Of a stretch of 64,000 bases of DNA, positions 55,870 to 64,000 are shown one piece after another (positions within the stretch are counted from its first letter, which is position 1; every line of letters starts with the position of its first letter). The notes beneath the pieces are model-generated. The model saw only the letters and a list, made by a program, of their open reading frames with translations. It searched no databases and was not told the DNA's origin. Location: assembly GCA_029213195.1 (NCBI GenBank), contig JARGNI010000001.1, positions 186,001 through 250,000 of the forward strand, given 5' to 3'. The position numbers and the translations under genes were made by a program. The stretch comes from Verrucomicrobiales bacterium (GTDB lineage Bacteria; Verrucomicrobiota; Verrucomicrobiia; Verrucomicrobiales; DEV007).

Positions 55870-58326
55870 TTACCCCTGATTCGAGTTCCCGTTGCGGGAC
55901 TTCGATCGATTCGAAGACCGTCGACGATTTGATCTCTTTCGGGTAGAAGATCTCTTCTTGGTCGTTTCTTGAGGTTTTTTTCGCGGAGTGGATTGGCCGG
56001 TGTCCCCTTGGGAGGAGGGCGTCTGCTTCTTCGAAGAGCGAGACGATGACCCTTTGCCCTGGGAGGAAGGGCGTGGCGAGCGTTTCTTCCGAGATCGATT
56101 CGGTTTTTGCGCGGAATCTTCGTGGGAGGACCGTGATCGTGAGGAGCGTTTCCGGGAGGAGGATTTCTTCGAAGAAGATTTGTTTCCTCCTCTTCCCCGT
56201 CCAGAGCGGGTTTGCTTACCGCCGCGCGATCGCACCCAGCGAAAGTCGATCTCCTTTTTGAAGGTGTCGACCTTTTCAACCTGAACCTCGATGAGGTCTC
56301 CCAACTTGATGATGCGTCCACTTCGACGCCCGATGAGCTGGACGCGGGTCGAGTCGAACTCGTAGAAGTCGTCGTCGATTCCCGAAAGCGGCACCACACC
56401 GCGGACTCCGATATCGGGGACGTCGATGAAGAGTCCAAAGTTCCGCACATCGGTGATCAACGCCTGATAGGTATGCGGAGATTCGGAATCCAACTGCTGT
56501 TTCAGATAGGCATACATTTTGACGTCCTTGCTGTCGCGTTCGGCATCGGCCGAATTTCGCTCGGTCGTCGAGATATGTTCTGCGGTCTGGATGAGCTGCG
56601 GGATTCTCATCTTCTTGTCGTCAAAAAGACTGCGATGAACGATGAGGTCGGCATACCGTCTGATTGGGGAGGTGAAGTGACAGTATTTTTCCTTGGCCAG
56701 TCCGTAGTGTCCGAGGGGTTCGACCGCGTAGCGGGCGCGCATCAAGGAGCGGAGAAAGCCGATCTTCAGGGCTGCCCCGATCGCGAGCGTGCCAAGGCGT
56801 TTGAGCAGCTTCTGCACTTCAGTTGTTTTCTCGAGATTTCCGCAGGGGAGATCGTGACTGAGAATTTCTTCTCGATAGTCCTGCAGTCGCTGGGGGTCGG
56901 GGCTCTCGTGAACACGATAGATCGTGGGTTTCCGCACCTTCATGAGCCGTCCTGCGACCGCCTCATTGGCGAGAAGCATGAATTCTTCGATGAGTTGATG
57001 AGATTCGTCGTTGTCGACTTGTTCGATGCGGGAGACGCGTCCTTTGTCATCGAGTCGGATCTTGGTCTCCGGGAAATCGAGATCGAGCGAACCGTTCGCG
57101 AAACGCCGCTGGCGAATCTTCATTGCGATCGCGCCAGCGTCTTTCAGCATCTGCTCGGTTTCATCCTTTGCGGCGCTTTTGGATTGAAGCACTTCGAAGG
57201 CCTCCTCGTAGCTGTAGCGTCGCTTCGAGTGAATGACAGCAGGGTAAAACTTGGAGCGAAGGATCTTGCCGCTGTCATCGATGAGAAACTCGACACATTT
57301 GGAAAGTCGGTCGACGTGCGGCTTGAGCGAGCAAAGCTCGTTGCTCAGAGCTTCCGGAAGCATGGGAATGACTCGATCGACGAGGTAGGTCGAGTTTCCT
57401 CGGTGATGAGCCTCCTGGTCCAGGGCAGAGCCGGGTTTCACATAGTGCGAGACGTCGGCGATGTGCACCCAGAGTTTCCATCGATTCTTGGGCGCACGGG
57501 TCAGGGAAAAGGCATCGTCGAAATCCTTGGCATCCGCTGGGTCGATCGTGATGACGTCGTGGTCTCGACAGTCGATCCGACCCTCCCGATCCTGGGCGGT
57601 TACCTCTTTGCCATATTTCTTCACCTCTTGGAGGACGGGCCGTGGAAACTTCAGCGGGAGATCGTATTGGCGAAGCACGGCAAGCATGTCGACGCCTTCC
57701 GCGGTGGGCGGTCCGAGAACTTCGGTGATCACTCCCTCGGGATTGACGTGTCGAGATTCCCAACCGGTCAGCTCGACCACGACCTTGTCACCGACTCGGG
57801 CCGGTCGGCCGGTGTCTTTTGCCGGAGGGACGTAGATGTCCTCCTGGAGACGGGGATCGTCGGGAATGACGTAGAGAAATTGCTTACTCTTTTTCAGCGT
57901 GCCGACGAACTGGGTGCGCCGGCGCTCAAGGACGCGGACGACTTCGCCTCGCTGGTTTTCTTCTTTTTGCTTCCGTTTCCCCTGAGGTTTTCGTTCGAGA
58001 CGAACGAGGACGCGGTCATCGTACATCGCGGTGCCGGTCTTGTTGGCCGCGATGGAGACTTCTCCCTGTCCCGGGGCATCCGGGAGGAGAAATCCGCGGC
58101 CACCCCGGGTGATCTGGATTCGTCCTGGAACGAGATCGGCCTCCCTGGGCAGGATATAGCGATTTCCCTTGATGCGTGCGACCTGGCCGGTGCGCTCGAG
58201 TTCTTTGAGAATGGATTGGAGTTCCTGTTGCTGGCTGCTCTCGAGACGGAGCTGTTTCAGAAATTCAGGAATGTTGGAGGGCAGATATCGTTTCCGCCCC
58301 ATCAGTCGTAGGATTTTTTCTTCCAT
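55870..58326 (-). CDS. rnr: Ribonuclease R (RNB-family 3'-5' exoribonuclease)
   Basis: 818 residues. N-terminal winged-helix/cold-shock part (about 1-225), RNB catalytic domain with TIDPADAKDFDDAFSL (Asp cluster) and WVHIADVSHYV, AHHRGNSTYLVDRVIPMLPE, and HYTSPIRRYADL-type segment HFTSPIRRYADLIVHR, then an S1 domain (about 610-690). The last 118 or so residues form a Ser/Arg/Lys-rich tail, as in many RNase R proteins but longer. It degrades structured RNA in the cytoplasm. It lies 231 nt after the rtcB-like gene, with its own likely promoter and a hairpin in its leader. Confidence 0.95.
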   Translation of the reverse strand: MEEKILRLMGRKRYLPSNIPEFLKQLRLESSQQQELQSILKELERTGQVARIKGNRYILPREADLVPGRIQITRGGRGFLLPDAPGQGEVSIAANKTGTAMYDDRVLVRLERKPQGKRKQKEENQRGEVVRVLERRRTQFVGTLKKSKQFLYVIPDDPRLQEDIYVPPAKDTGRPARVGDKVVVELTGWESRHVNPEGVITEVLGPPTAEGVDMLAVLRQYDLPLKFPRPVLQEVKKYGKEVTAQDREGRIDCRDHDVITIDPADAKDFDDAFSLTRAPKNRWKLWVHIADVSHYVKPGSALDQEAHHRGNSTYLVDRVIPMLPEALSNELCSLKPHVDRLSKCVEFLIDDSGKILRSKFYPAVIHSKRRYSYEEAFEVLQSKSAAKDETEQMLKDAGAIAMKIRQRRFANGSLDLDFPETKIRLDDKGRVSRIEQVDNDESHQLIEEFMLLANEAVAGRLMKVRKPTIYRVHESPDPQRLQDYREEILSHDLPCGNLEKTTEVQKLLKRLGTLAIGAALKIGFLRSLMRARYAVEPLGHYGLAKEKYCHFTSPIRRYADLIVHRSLFDDKKMRIPQLIQTAEHISTTERNSADAERDSKDVKMYAYLKQQLDSESPHTYQALITDVRNFGLFIDVPDIGVRGVVPLSGIDDDFYEFDSTRVQLIGRRSGRIIKLGDLIEVQVEKVDTFKKEIDFRWVRSRGGKQTRSGRGRGGNKSSSKKSSSRKRSSRSRSSHEDSAQKPNRSRKKRSPRPSSQGKGSSSRSSKKQTPSSQGDTGQSTPRKKPQETTKKRSSTRKRSNRRRSSNRSKSRNGNSNQG

Positions 58327-58432
58327 GGATGTGGATCAGTGCTGCGGGGGATCGTCTTCCGCGAGCCGTTGGGATAACGCTTTCAAAATCGAGTGAGAGA
58401 AGCGTGGGGTCGGTGACCAGGGTCATAGACCT

Positions 58433-58452
58433 GAGAAGCAGACGAGCTTCTC
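58433..58452 (-). promoter_or_regulatory. Leader hairpin upstream of rnr
   Basis: GAGAAGC-(6)-GCTTCTC, a perfect 7-bp stem, lies in the predicted untranslated leader of rnr, about 107 nt before the ATG. Regulatory meaning is unknown; no known riboswitch was recognised. Confidence 0.35.
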
Positions 58453-58494
58453 TGCGGGCGGGGGAATGAACCTGATGTCGCCAGCACTGGAGTA

Positions 58495-58503
58495 TTTATA
58501 GCA
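58495..58503 (-). promoter_or_regulatory. Extended -10 promoter candidate for rnr
   Basis: On the - strand TGC-TATAAA matches the extended -10 form TGnTATAAT. No good -35 is present, as expected for an extended -10 promoter. A start about 7 nt downstream would give a leader of about 160 nt before the rnr ATG. Confidence 0.45.
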
Positions 58504-58557
58504 CAAACCAGCCAAAAGTCTGCTCCGAATTGAACCAGGTGTTTCGGGAATGCCGTC

Positions 58558-60183
58558 TTAGATCATCTCGTCATCATCCAAGCTCTCCCAGTTCCGGGTC
58601 GCTTGGCGGGTCTTGCGGCGGTCTGCGCGATGCCCGATCTGGCGCTTCTGCTTGGGGGTGAGGTAGTCGTCTCTCTGCCAGGGACGGGGGCCCGAATCTC
58701 CCGCCATGATGCAACCGAGAGGGGTGATTTCCGCTGCGATATCAGCGAGTTCGAACTTTTCGATCTGCTGGCGCACCTGTTCGGCGGGTTTATAGCCGAT
58801 CGGGCTCTCACTGAGATCGCCCTTCCCATAATACCAGCGAATGTCGAGACCCTCAGTTGCGTTTGCGATGGTTTGCTGAATCGAGCGATCATCGAGATCA
58901 CCATTGGATTTTCGGAACTGGCGGATCGTCGCAGTACGGCTCTGATTTCTTCCCGCTCCATGGGGAGCGAAACTGAGAAACTCGGAGTTATCGCGACCGA
59001 GAGTCACCAGAATCGGTGCCGCCATGTTCAGCGGAATGAGTCCCAGCAGCGGTCGTCCGCTATCATCTTTCCAGGCGGGTGTCGCTCCTTTTCCGTGGAG
59101 GAAAAGGGCACTCTCGGACTCCGTGTCCGTGGGCTGACGCCAGACGAAATTGTGTTCATTGCCAAACGCGGTGATGAAGTCTCCCTCGATTCGGTCGAGG
59201 AAGCGCTGATGGATGGACTCGTGGTTGGCCTTGGTCCAGCGTCCCACGTAGCCGAGGGCCGCCCAGTAGTCCCGCCCGACCTCGGTGCGAGTATCGAGCC
59301 AGGCGGCGGCTTTTGGAATACCTGCTGCGATTTTCGAGGTTTCCTTGATGGCTGCCTTGTGACCGCGCTTGTAGACATGAGCACCGAGTCCACGGGAGCC
59401 GTGATGAGTCACGAGGGTGTGAAAGGTGACCCCGTCCGGATCCGAAATTCGAGAACCCATCCGATCGCGCAAGGCGCGAGCGATTTCGTCGTGACCGCTC
59501 TCGCCAAGGGCATGGAGAAACGGAGTGGTTACACGGATTCGACCGAGATAAGCGAAGTGATTGCCATCTCCCTGGTCCGCAAGATGCATAGCAGCATATT
59601 CCTCAAGTCCTTTCAGAAAAGGATTGGACCAGACCGACTCTTCGAGGACGGGATGAGCGACTTGGTCCTCTGGTTTTCGTCCCCCAAAGCCAAACCGGGT
59701 CGATTCTGTCAGGGAGTCGAGCATATCAGGGGTCGATTCCCCGGTCTCGAAAAGCGTCGCATACATCGAGCAGCAGATGTCGGAGCTATGAGCAGCGGGG
59801 AGGATGGCGTCGCGAACTCCGATCGCTCCTCCGACCGGAATGGTGGCTTCGGCGGATCCGGCCGGGCAGGAGTCTGGCATGATGGATCCCGACTCGATCA
59901 CCGGAGTGCGAAGAAGCTGATTCATATGGCGACGAACCGCATCGATATTCTTTTCATCGAGAGGGCAGGTCGCTTCGATCGCCTCCGAGAAGGGGATCGG
60001 AGTCTCCCGCATCCGAATCGTGGTGTCTTCCTTCGAGAAATCCCGTTCAAGGAGCTTGAGAAGGTATCGAGGGTCCTGGATCCCGCGCGACTCGAGCTCG
60101 GCAGCGGCTTCGAGAATCGCTGGGAAATCCGGGCCCGGACTCCATCCAGCCTCGACCAGGTCCTTTCCAGAGATGAGAGGCAT
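58558..60183 (-). CDS. Divergent RtcB-family RNA ligase-like protein
   Basis: About 541 residues from the ATG at 60183; a GTG at 60237 would add 18. RtcB ligates 2',3'-cyclic phosphate or 3'-P RNA ends to 5'-OH ends via a GMP-His intermediate. The family frame is clear: metal Asp and Cys in SSDICCSM (usually DIGCGM), GDGNHF, HHGSRGLG (usually HSGSRG), EHNFVW, HGKGATPA (usually HRKGATRA), and the guanylation motif APHGAGRNQSR. An N-terminal extension of about 90 residues (GKDLVEAGWSPGPDFPAIL) and a basic C-terminal tail are extra. The substitutions leave the ligand residues in place but suggest a distinct subfamily. It is adjacent to the halogenase on the same strand. Confidence 0.85.
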   Translation of the reverse strand: MPLISGKDLVEAGWSPGPDFPAILEAAAELESRGIQDPRYLLKLLERDFSKEDTTIRMRETPIPFSEAIEATCPLDEKNIDAVRRHMNQLLRTPVIESGSIMPDSCPAGSAEATIPVGGAIGVRDAILPAAHSSDICCSMYATLFETGESTPDMLDSLTESTRFGFGGRKPEDQVAHPVLEESVWSNPFLKGLEEYAAMHLADQGDGNHFAYLGRIRVTTPFLHALGESGHDEIARALRDRMGSRISDPDGVTFHTLVTHHGSRGLGAHVYKRGHKAAIKETSKIAAGIPKAAAWLDTRTEVGRDYWAALGYVGRWTKANHESIHQRFLDRIEGDFITAFGNEHNFVWRQPTDTESESALFLHGKGATPAWKDDSGRPLLGLIPLNMAAPILVTLGRDNSEFLSFAPHGAGRNQSRTATIRQFRKSNGDLDDRSIQQTIANATEGLDIRWYYGKGDLSESPIGYKPAEQVRQQIEKFELADIAAEITPLGCIMAGDSGPRPWQRDDYLTPKQKRQIGHRADRRKTRQATRNWESLDDDEMI

Positions 60184-60276
60184 GAGGCAAGGTGCGGTTC
60201 CCTGCCTCGAATTCAATAGCCAAATCCCACTTCTCACTCTGCAGGTCGCGGGGGGCTTCTCTCAAGTCGGAGAGTG

Positions 60277-61812
60277 TCAGACGGTCTTGATCTCGGTCCA
60301 GGCCTGGCGGAAAAACTCGAAATTCCACTGCCAGTCCGGAGCCTCGACCTTCTCCAGCCCAGTGGCGCAGTCGTAGGAGCGCAGGGCGTTGCGATGATTT
60401 GCCGCATTGATGCGTCGCCAGATTTCCATCTCCGCCTTGGGCGGCTCGTAGCGATTGCGGTGAGGAACCTGCTGGCCGATCATCATCGCGAGATATCCAT
60501 CGAGATTGAATTGATCGAAGCGGTCGATCAGGGTGGGGCGAAAAAGCGTGTTCGGTCCATTTTCCTCGTAGTATTCGACAAATTCTGCGGCTCCTGCGAT
60601 ATCGACGTCGTTTCTCGCCGCTTTCCAGAACGGAGTGTCGAGGCGCTTGTTGAAGCGATAGTGAATCGCGAGGAACTGTCGAATATTCTCCCACGAACGC
60701 CGGAACCGATGGTTGTGCTGCTTGGCCATGGTATGGCTGATCCGGTAGTCACTTTCCGCTAGGATCTCGGCGATGCTTTGGGCGTCCTGAGCGATCTGTC
60801 CAAGAGCCGTTGCTTCCAGAGGCTCGACGAAACCGCTCGCGTTTCCTACCGCGACGGCATTTTTCGTCCAGGGATTCTCGAGGATACCCGACCGAAAGTT
60901 GACCGTTCGGGTATCGGTCACCTTGGGGTTCTTCGATCGGAATTCCACTTCGGCATCGTCGTCGGAGAGGAATTCGGTGCTGTAAACATATCCGCGGTTG
61001 ATCCGCTCTCGATGCTCGATCTGCCAGCACCACCCCGCGTCCATCGTTTCCGCTGTCGTATAGGGCTTGAGCACTTCGTCTTCACGGGTCCATCCTCCCA
61101 CGATCGCTTTGTTGCAGAGGAGTGAGGAGTCGTAGGAGCGAAAAGAATTGCCGAGATGCTTCTCCACGAGCAGACTGCGAAAGCCGGAACAGTCGACGTA
61201 GAGGCCCGCGGTTTCCGTCACGCCCGAAGCAAGCCTCAATCCCGCGATTCCATTCTCGTCTGTGAGGACTTCTTCGACTTCATCGTCGTGGAACTCGACC
61301 CCGGATTGTTTCGCGTAGCTTTCGAGAAAGGTGACGAATTCGTGGTTCTCCACGTGATAGGCATGGTCGCGATCGATAACGGGATTCCCTTTCTCGTCGT
61401 GGAGAACCGCTCGATCGAGCTCCATCATTGCCGTCGCGATGTCGGGATAGCCGATTTCAGGTTCGCAGTAGTATCCGGTGGACTTGGAGAGCATCTTGAA
61501 CCGGGAATCGAACTGGGTGCGAAAGGTATACTGAAATCCGTTGGGCCGAGAGCCCCAGAGATAACGGATTCCCAGTTTCCAGGTCGGACGAACTTCCCGA
61601 TAGAAGTCGGCAGGATTGATCCCGAGATAGCCATGGAGAAATTTCGTGAGGTGGGGGAAACTTCCCTCCCCGACCTGGATGATACCGATCTGGGGCGAGC
61701 GCACGATCTTGACCTCGAGTTGCGGGTTGCGAATCTTGATTGCAAGAGCAGACATCAGCCCGGCGCTTCCAGAACCGAGAACGAGGACTTTTTGAATTGC
61801 GGATGAGGTCAT
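60277..61812 (-). CDS. FAD-dependent tryptophan halogenase family protein
   Basis: 511 residues, the family length. FAD-binding GSGSAG at 13-18. Lys at position 79 (RPTWKLGIRY) matches the catalytic Lys79 of PrnA/RebH-type enzymes. WCWQI at 261-265 matches the WxWxIP motif except that the final Pro is Glu-type context (QIEH). The GNASGFVEPLEATAL segment (about 323-337) carries the conserved Glu region. These enzymes use FADH2, O2 and halide to halogenate an aromatic substrate. No flavin reductase, transporter or biosynthetic cluster is next to it, so its substrate is unknown. It lies 93 nt upstream of the RtcB-like gene. Confidence 0.9.
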   Translation of the reverse strand: MTSSAIQKVLVLGSGSAGLMSALAIKIRNPQLEVKIVRSPQIGIIQVGEGSFPHLTKFLHGYLGINPADFYREVRPTWKLGIRYLWGSRPNGFQYTFRTQFDSRFKMLSKSTGYYCEPEIGYPDIATAMMELDRAVLHDEKGNPVIDRDHAYHVENHEFVTFLESYAKQSGVEFHDDEVEEVLTDENGIAGLRLASGVTETAGLYVDCSGFRSLLVEKHLGNSFRSYDSSLLCNKAIVGGWTREDEVLKPYTTAETMDAGWCWQIEHRERINRGYVYSTEFLSDDDAEVEFRSKNPKVTDTRTVNFRSGILENPWTKNAVAVGNASGFVEPLEATALGQIAQDAQSIAEILAESDYRISHTMAKQHNHRFRRSWENIRQFLAIHYRFNKRLDTPFWKAARNDVDIAGAAEFVEYYEENGPNTLFRPTLIDRFDQFNLDGYLAMMIGQQVPHRNRYEPPKAEMEIWRRINAANHRNALRSYDCATGLEKVEAPDWQWNFEFFRQAWTEIKTV

Positions 61813-61985
61813 GAATCAGGATGGAATGGGAGAAGATTTTGTCGGCTCCTGGTTCGCCATTCGCTGACGACGATCCAATCTGAGCGGGGCAGGGCCAGCA
61901 GGATTGAAAAGTATGGCAGGAAAGACAAGCGGGAAGCGGCAAAATGAGTCGGGGCAAAACCTGTCTGCAGGGGCGAAATTTCTGC

Positions 61986-62014
61986 TTGCCTGAACAGGTC
62001 ATCGCGTCTACTTT
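61986..62014 (+). promoter_or_regulatory. Sigma-70-type promoter candidate for rpmE
   Basis: TTGCCT (61986-61991), 17-nt spacer, TACTTT (62009-62014), giving a leader of about 20 nt before the ATG at 62041. Both boxes are moderate matches. Confidence 0.45.
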
Positions 62015-62040
62015 CCGCCCCCTCAGAATTTACGACGGCT

Positions 62041-62286
62041 ATGAAAGCGGATATCCACCCGGAATACAACGAAGCAACGATCCAGTGCACGTGTGGCAAT
62101 GTGATCCAGACGAGATCGACGGTCCAGGATCTCCACATCGGTATCTGCTCTGCATGCCACCCATTCTTTACGGGCGAGCAGCGTTTCGTCGATACTGCGG
62201 GTCGAGTCGACAAGTTCCAGAAGCGTTTCGGTGAGTCCGGCGGAGCTGGAAAGCGTCGCAAGAAGCCCAAGCTTTCCGATCTCTAG
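62041..62286 (+). CDS. rpmE: 50S ribosomal protein L31
   Basis: 81 residues, the zinc-binding (C+) form: [20 protein letters not shown] then [20 protein letters not shown], with four Cys as CxC...CxxC. The family signature HPFFTG..+..DT.GRV.KF is complete. A Lys/Arg-rich C-terminal tail ([12 protein letters not shown]) follows. It precedes prfA by 114 nt, the common rpmE-prfA arrangement. Confidence 0.97.
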   Translation: MKADIHPEYNEATIQCTCGNVIQTRSTVQDLHIGICSACHPFFTGEQRFVDTAGRVDKFQKRFGESGGAGKRRKKPKLSDL

Positions 62287-62296
62287 ATCAATTCTT

Positions 62297-62357
62297 GACG
62301 GTTTTCCGTCTTTGCAAAACGGTGATGATGCCCGGATGGGTGTTGTCGCCGTTTTTT
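62297..62357 (+). terminator. Terminator region after rpmE
   Basis: Two candidates: a small hairpin GACGG-TTTT-CCGTC followed by TTT (62297-62313), and a larger stem AAAACGG (62316-62322) with CCGTTTT (62349-62355) followed by T residues. The second has a long loop. Either could end rpmE transcripts before prfA. Confidence 0.4.
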
Positions 62358-62400
62358 CATGTCAGCCCGACATTCCTCATCTCACTAACGCTTCATTCTC

Positions 62401-63480
62401 TTGGACTACGCTGCTCTTATTGAAAAGAAAAGACTCCGCCTGCCGGAGTTGGAGTCTTTCATGGCTCAGGAGGGGTTCTTCGATGATCCCCGCGCTGCCG
62501 CCGAACTGACCAAGGAATACAATCGGACCAAGGAACTCCTCGAAAACTGGGAGAAACTGGAAAAATCCCGGGAAGAGCTCGAGGAAAACCGCGAATTGGC
62601 CAAGACGGATGACGCCGAGATGGCGGAAATGGCAGCGGAGGAGATTCCTGTCCTGGAGGCGACGATCGAAGACCTCGAGGCGAAGGTGCAGTATGCTCTC
62701 TTGCCTCACGATCCAACCGAGGATCGGGACGCCATCGTCGAGATTCGTGCCGGCACCGGAGGAGATGAAGCTTCGCTTTTCGCCGGAGATCTCTATCGGA
62801 TGTATCAGCGGTATGCGGAGACCCGGGGATGGAAGACCGAATCAGTGGAGGCGAGCCCCTCCGAGGTAGGTGGATTCAAGGAAGTGGTTTTCAAGGTGTC
62901 CGGGGATGAGGTCTTTCGTTTCCTCAAGTATGAGAGCGGAGTGCACCGCGTCCAGCGCGTCCCCGACACCGAGACGCAGGGGCGGATTCATACTTCGACG
63001 GCCACCGTCGCAGTTCTTCCGGAGGCGGAAGAAGTGGATGTTGAGTTGAAACCCGATGAACTGCACATCCAGGCCACTCGTGCGGGCGGTCCCGGTGGAC
63101 AGCACGTCAACACTACTGATTCCGCCGTCCAGGTCACCCACCTGCCTACCGGAATCATGGTGAAATGCCAGGATGGTCGAAGCCAGGGAAAGAACAAGGA
63201 GAAGGCCTTGCAGATTCTGCGGGCAAAGCTCCTGGAGGCCAAGATTCGTGAAGAGCATGAGAAATATTCGGCCCATCGGAAAAACCTCATCGGCTCAGGA
63301 GGTCGAGAAGAGAAGATTCGGACATATAACTTTCCTCAGAATCGACTGACCGATCACCGAGTCAACATGACCCTCTACAACCTCGATCAGGTCATGACTG
63401 GTGACCTGGAAGAGACGATCAGCACGCTTCAGACGGCAGAGATGGCCGACAGGCTTGCCGAATTGGAAGCGAGTGCGTAG
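62401..63480 (+). CDS. prfA: Peptide chain release factor 1
   Basis: 359 residues from a TTG (MDYAALIEKKRLRLPELE), no earlier ATG giving a family N terminus. RF1 reads UAA and UAG and triggers peptide release. The GGQ loop RAGGPGGQHVNTTDSAV and the domain with AGTGGDEASLFAGDL are intact. The stop-codon-reading PxT position reads PDT (RVPDTETQGRIHTS) rather than PAT or PVT. No prmC-type methyltransferase gene follows within the window. Confidence 0.95.
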   Translation: MDYAALIEKKRLRLPELESFMAQEGFFDDPRAAAELTKEYNRTKELLENWEKLEKSREELEENRELAKTDDAEMAEMAAEEIPVLEATIEDLEAKVQYALLPHDPTEDRDAIVEIRAGTGGDEASLFAGDLYRMYQRYAETRGWKTESVEASPSEVGGFKEVVFKVSGDEVFRFLKYESGVHRVQRVPDTETQGRIHTSTATVAVLPEAEEVDVELKPDELHIQATRAGGPGGQHVNTTDSAVQVTHLPTGIMVKCQDGRSQGKNKEKALQILRAKLLEAKIREEHEKYSAHRKNLIGSGGREEKIRTYNFPQNRLTDHRVNMTLYNLDQVMTGDLEETISTLQTAEMADRLAELEASA

Positions 63481-63565
63481 GCGGATTCACTCTCCTGAGA
63501 GACTCCGGGCCCGTCGCGCGCGACACCTGTATCCGAGTCGCCTTCCGAGAGCGAACGGCGACTAC

Positions 63566-64000
63566 TTATCTCTGATAGATCGGCAGGAGCTGCAGGGATG
63601 GGGTCAATGCGATGATCGCCATCGAGGTCGAATAGGTCTGTCCGTAGAGTGCGGCGGAACCGTCCGGGCGCCATAGGCCGTTGCTCTGCTGGTTTCTCAA
63701 GAGATACTCCGCAGTCTCTCCCATGCAGGTGACCCAGACCTGACCTCCTACCTGGATCGAGGCCTGGGTGACATAGTAGCAGGCGTAGTAGGGCCAGCGA
63801 CGTCCCCCCCCGCTTCGGAAGGATTCCCTGTTGTCTGCGTTGAAACGGGAGAGGATTCTTGCGGCTTTCAAGGTCTCCGGGTCCTCGTGTTTCCCCGCGA
63901 GGGCAAGACAGAGCGTGCCGGCTGCCGTCAGGGTAATCGTGCTGTAGTCGTCCGTCGAAGCGTAGCCGAAGCCACCGTCGCTATTCTGATTCCGGACGAC
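63566..64000 (-). CDS. Prenyltransferase/squalene-cyclase-repeat protein, C-terminal part (5' end beyond the window)
   Basis: The frame is open to the window edge, reading VVRNQNSDGGFGYASTDDY at the far end. Repeats of the (L/V)xNQ..DG.(F/W)GY type recur (NQNSDGGFGY, NQQSNGLWRPDG), the QW-like motif of terpene cyclase and prenyltransferase alpha-barrels. It ends LLPIYQR. Such proteins include squalene-hopene cyclases and many uncharacterised large Verrucomicrobia/Planctomycetes proteins; the visible 144 residues do not decide. It is convergent with prfA (85-nt gap). Confidence 0.7.
   Translation of the reverse strand, partial: VVRNQNSDGGFGYASTDDYSTITLTAAGTLCLALAGKHEDPETLKAARILSRFNADNRESFRSGGGRRWPYYACYYVTQASIQVGGQVWVTCMGETAEYLLRNQQSNGLWRPDGSAALYGQTYSTSMAIIALTPSLQLLPIYQR

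Noticed and set aside
63481-63565. Terminator between prfA and the partial gene
   Set aside because: No convincing stem with a T-run was found in the 85-nt gap.

Overview
The window is GC-rich bacterial DNA with ordinary housekeeping genes and one enormous surface-protein gene. The best fit is Verrucomicrobiota (PVC group, possibly an Opitutae-like lineage). This rests on the giant protein of autotransporter-associated beta-strand repeats, a fused SecDF with YajC, a SecA with a long N-terminal insertion, GTP-type PEPCK, a FAD-dependent halogenase and mostly Shine-Dalgarno-poor starts. It is inferred from gene style only; there is no rRNA in the window.

Region 1 (1-32108) is a single reading frame on the + strand that is already open at base 3, so its true start lies upstream. 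At least 10,701 residues are encoded here. From the start to about 24.2 kb it alternates autotransporter-associated repeats (PATR) with a closing module of about 100 residues (ELGG..YDQL..G) and an opening module (GNLVITDI..DDL). From about 24.2 to 31.4 kb it is a chain of VCBS/cadherin-like modules interrupted by PA14-like, discoidin-like and other beta-sandwich inserts. It ends in an acidic, Gly/Pro/Asn-rich tail with no visible beta-barrel, LPXTG or PEP-CTERM signal.

Region 2 (32.1-36.4 kb): guaB and guaA (GMP synthesis), then a REP-associated tyrosine transposase (RAYT) between two arrays of REPIN-like double hairpins. This element fills the whole gap between the convergent genes guaA and secDF.

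Region 3 (36.4-40.8 kb, - strand): tgt, yajC and secDF in the classical order.

Region 4 (40.9-46.8 kb): pckG, moeA, a secreted protein with two CPxC motifs, a class I DAHP synthase, and a squalene/phytoene synthase family enzyme.

Region 5 (46.8-51.6 kb, - strand): parA, secA, an NfeD-like protein and a 48-residue DUF3096-like membrane protein. With secDF/yajC this puts most of the Sec motor in one window.

Region 6 (51.7-58.3 kb): a D-Ala-D-Ala carboxypeptidase with a coiled coil, a hybrid histidine kinase with a degenerate and a canonical receiver, tRNA-Val(CAC) with its own promoter, and RNase R with a basic Ser/Arg/Lys tail.

Region 7 (58.5-64 kb): a divergent RtcB-family protein next to a tryptophan-halogenase family flavoenzyme, then rpmE, prfA and the C-terminal part of a prenyltransferase/squalene-cyclase-repeat protein cut by the window edge.

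The most unusual content is the giant modular protein and the RAYT/REPIN island. No CRISPR array, prophage or rRNA operon was seen.
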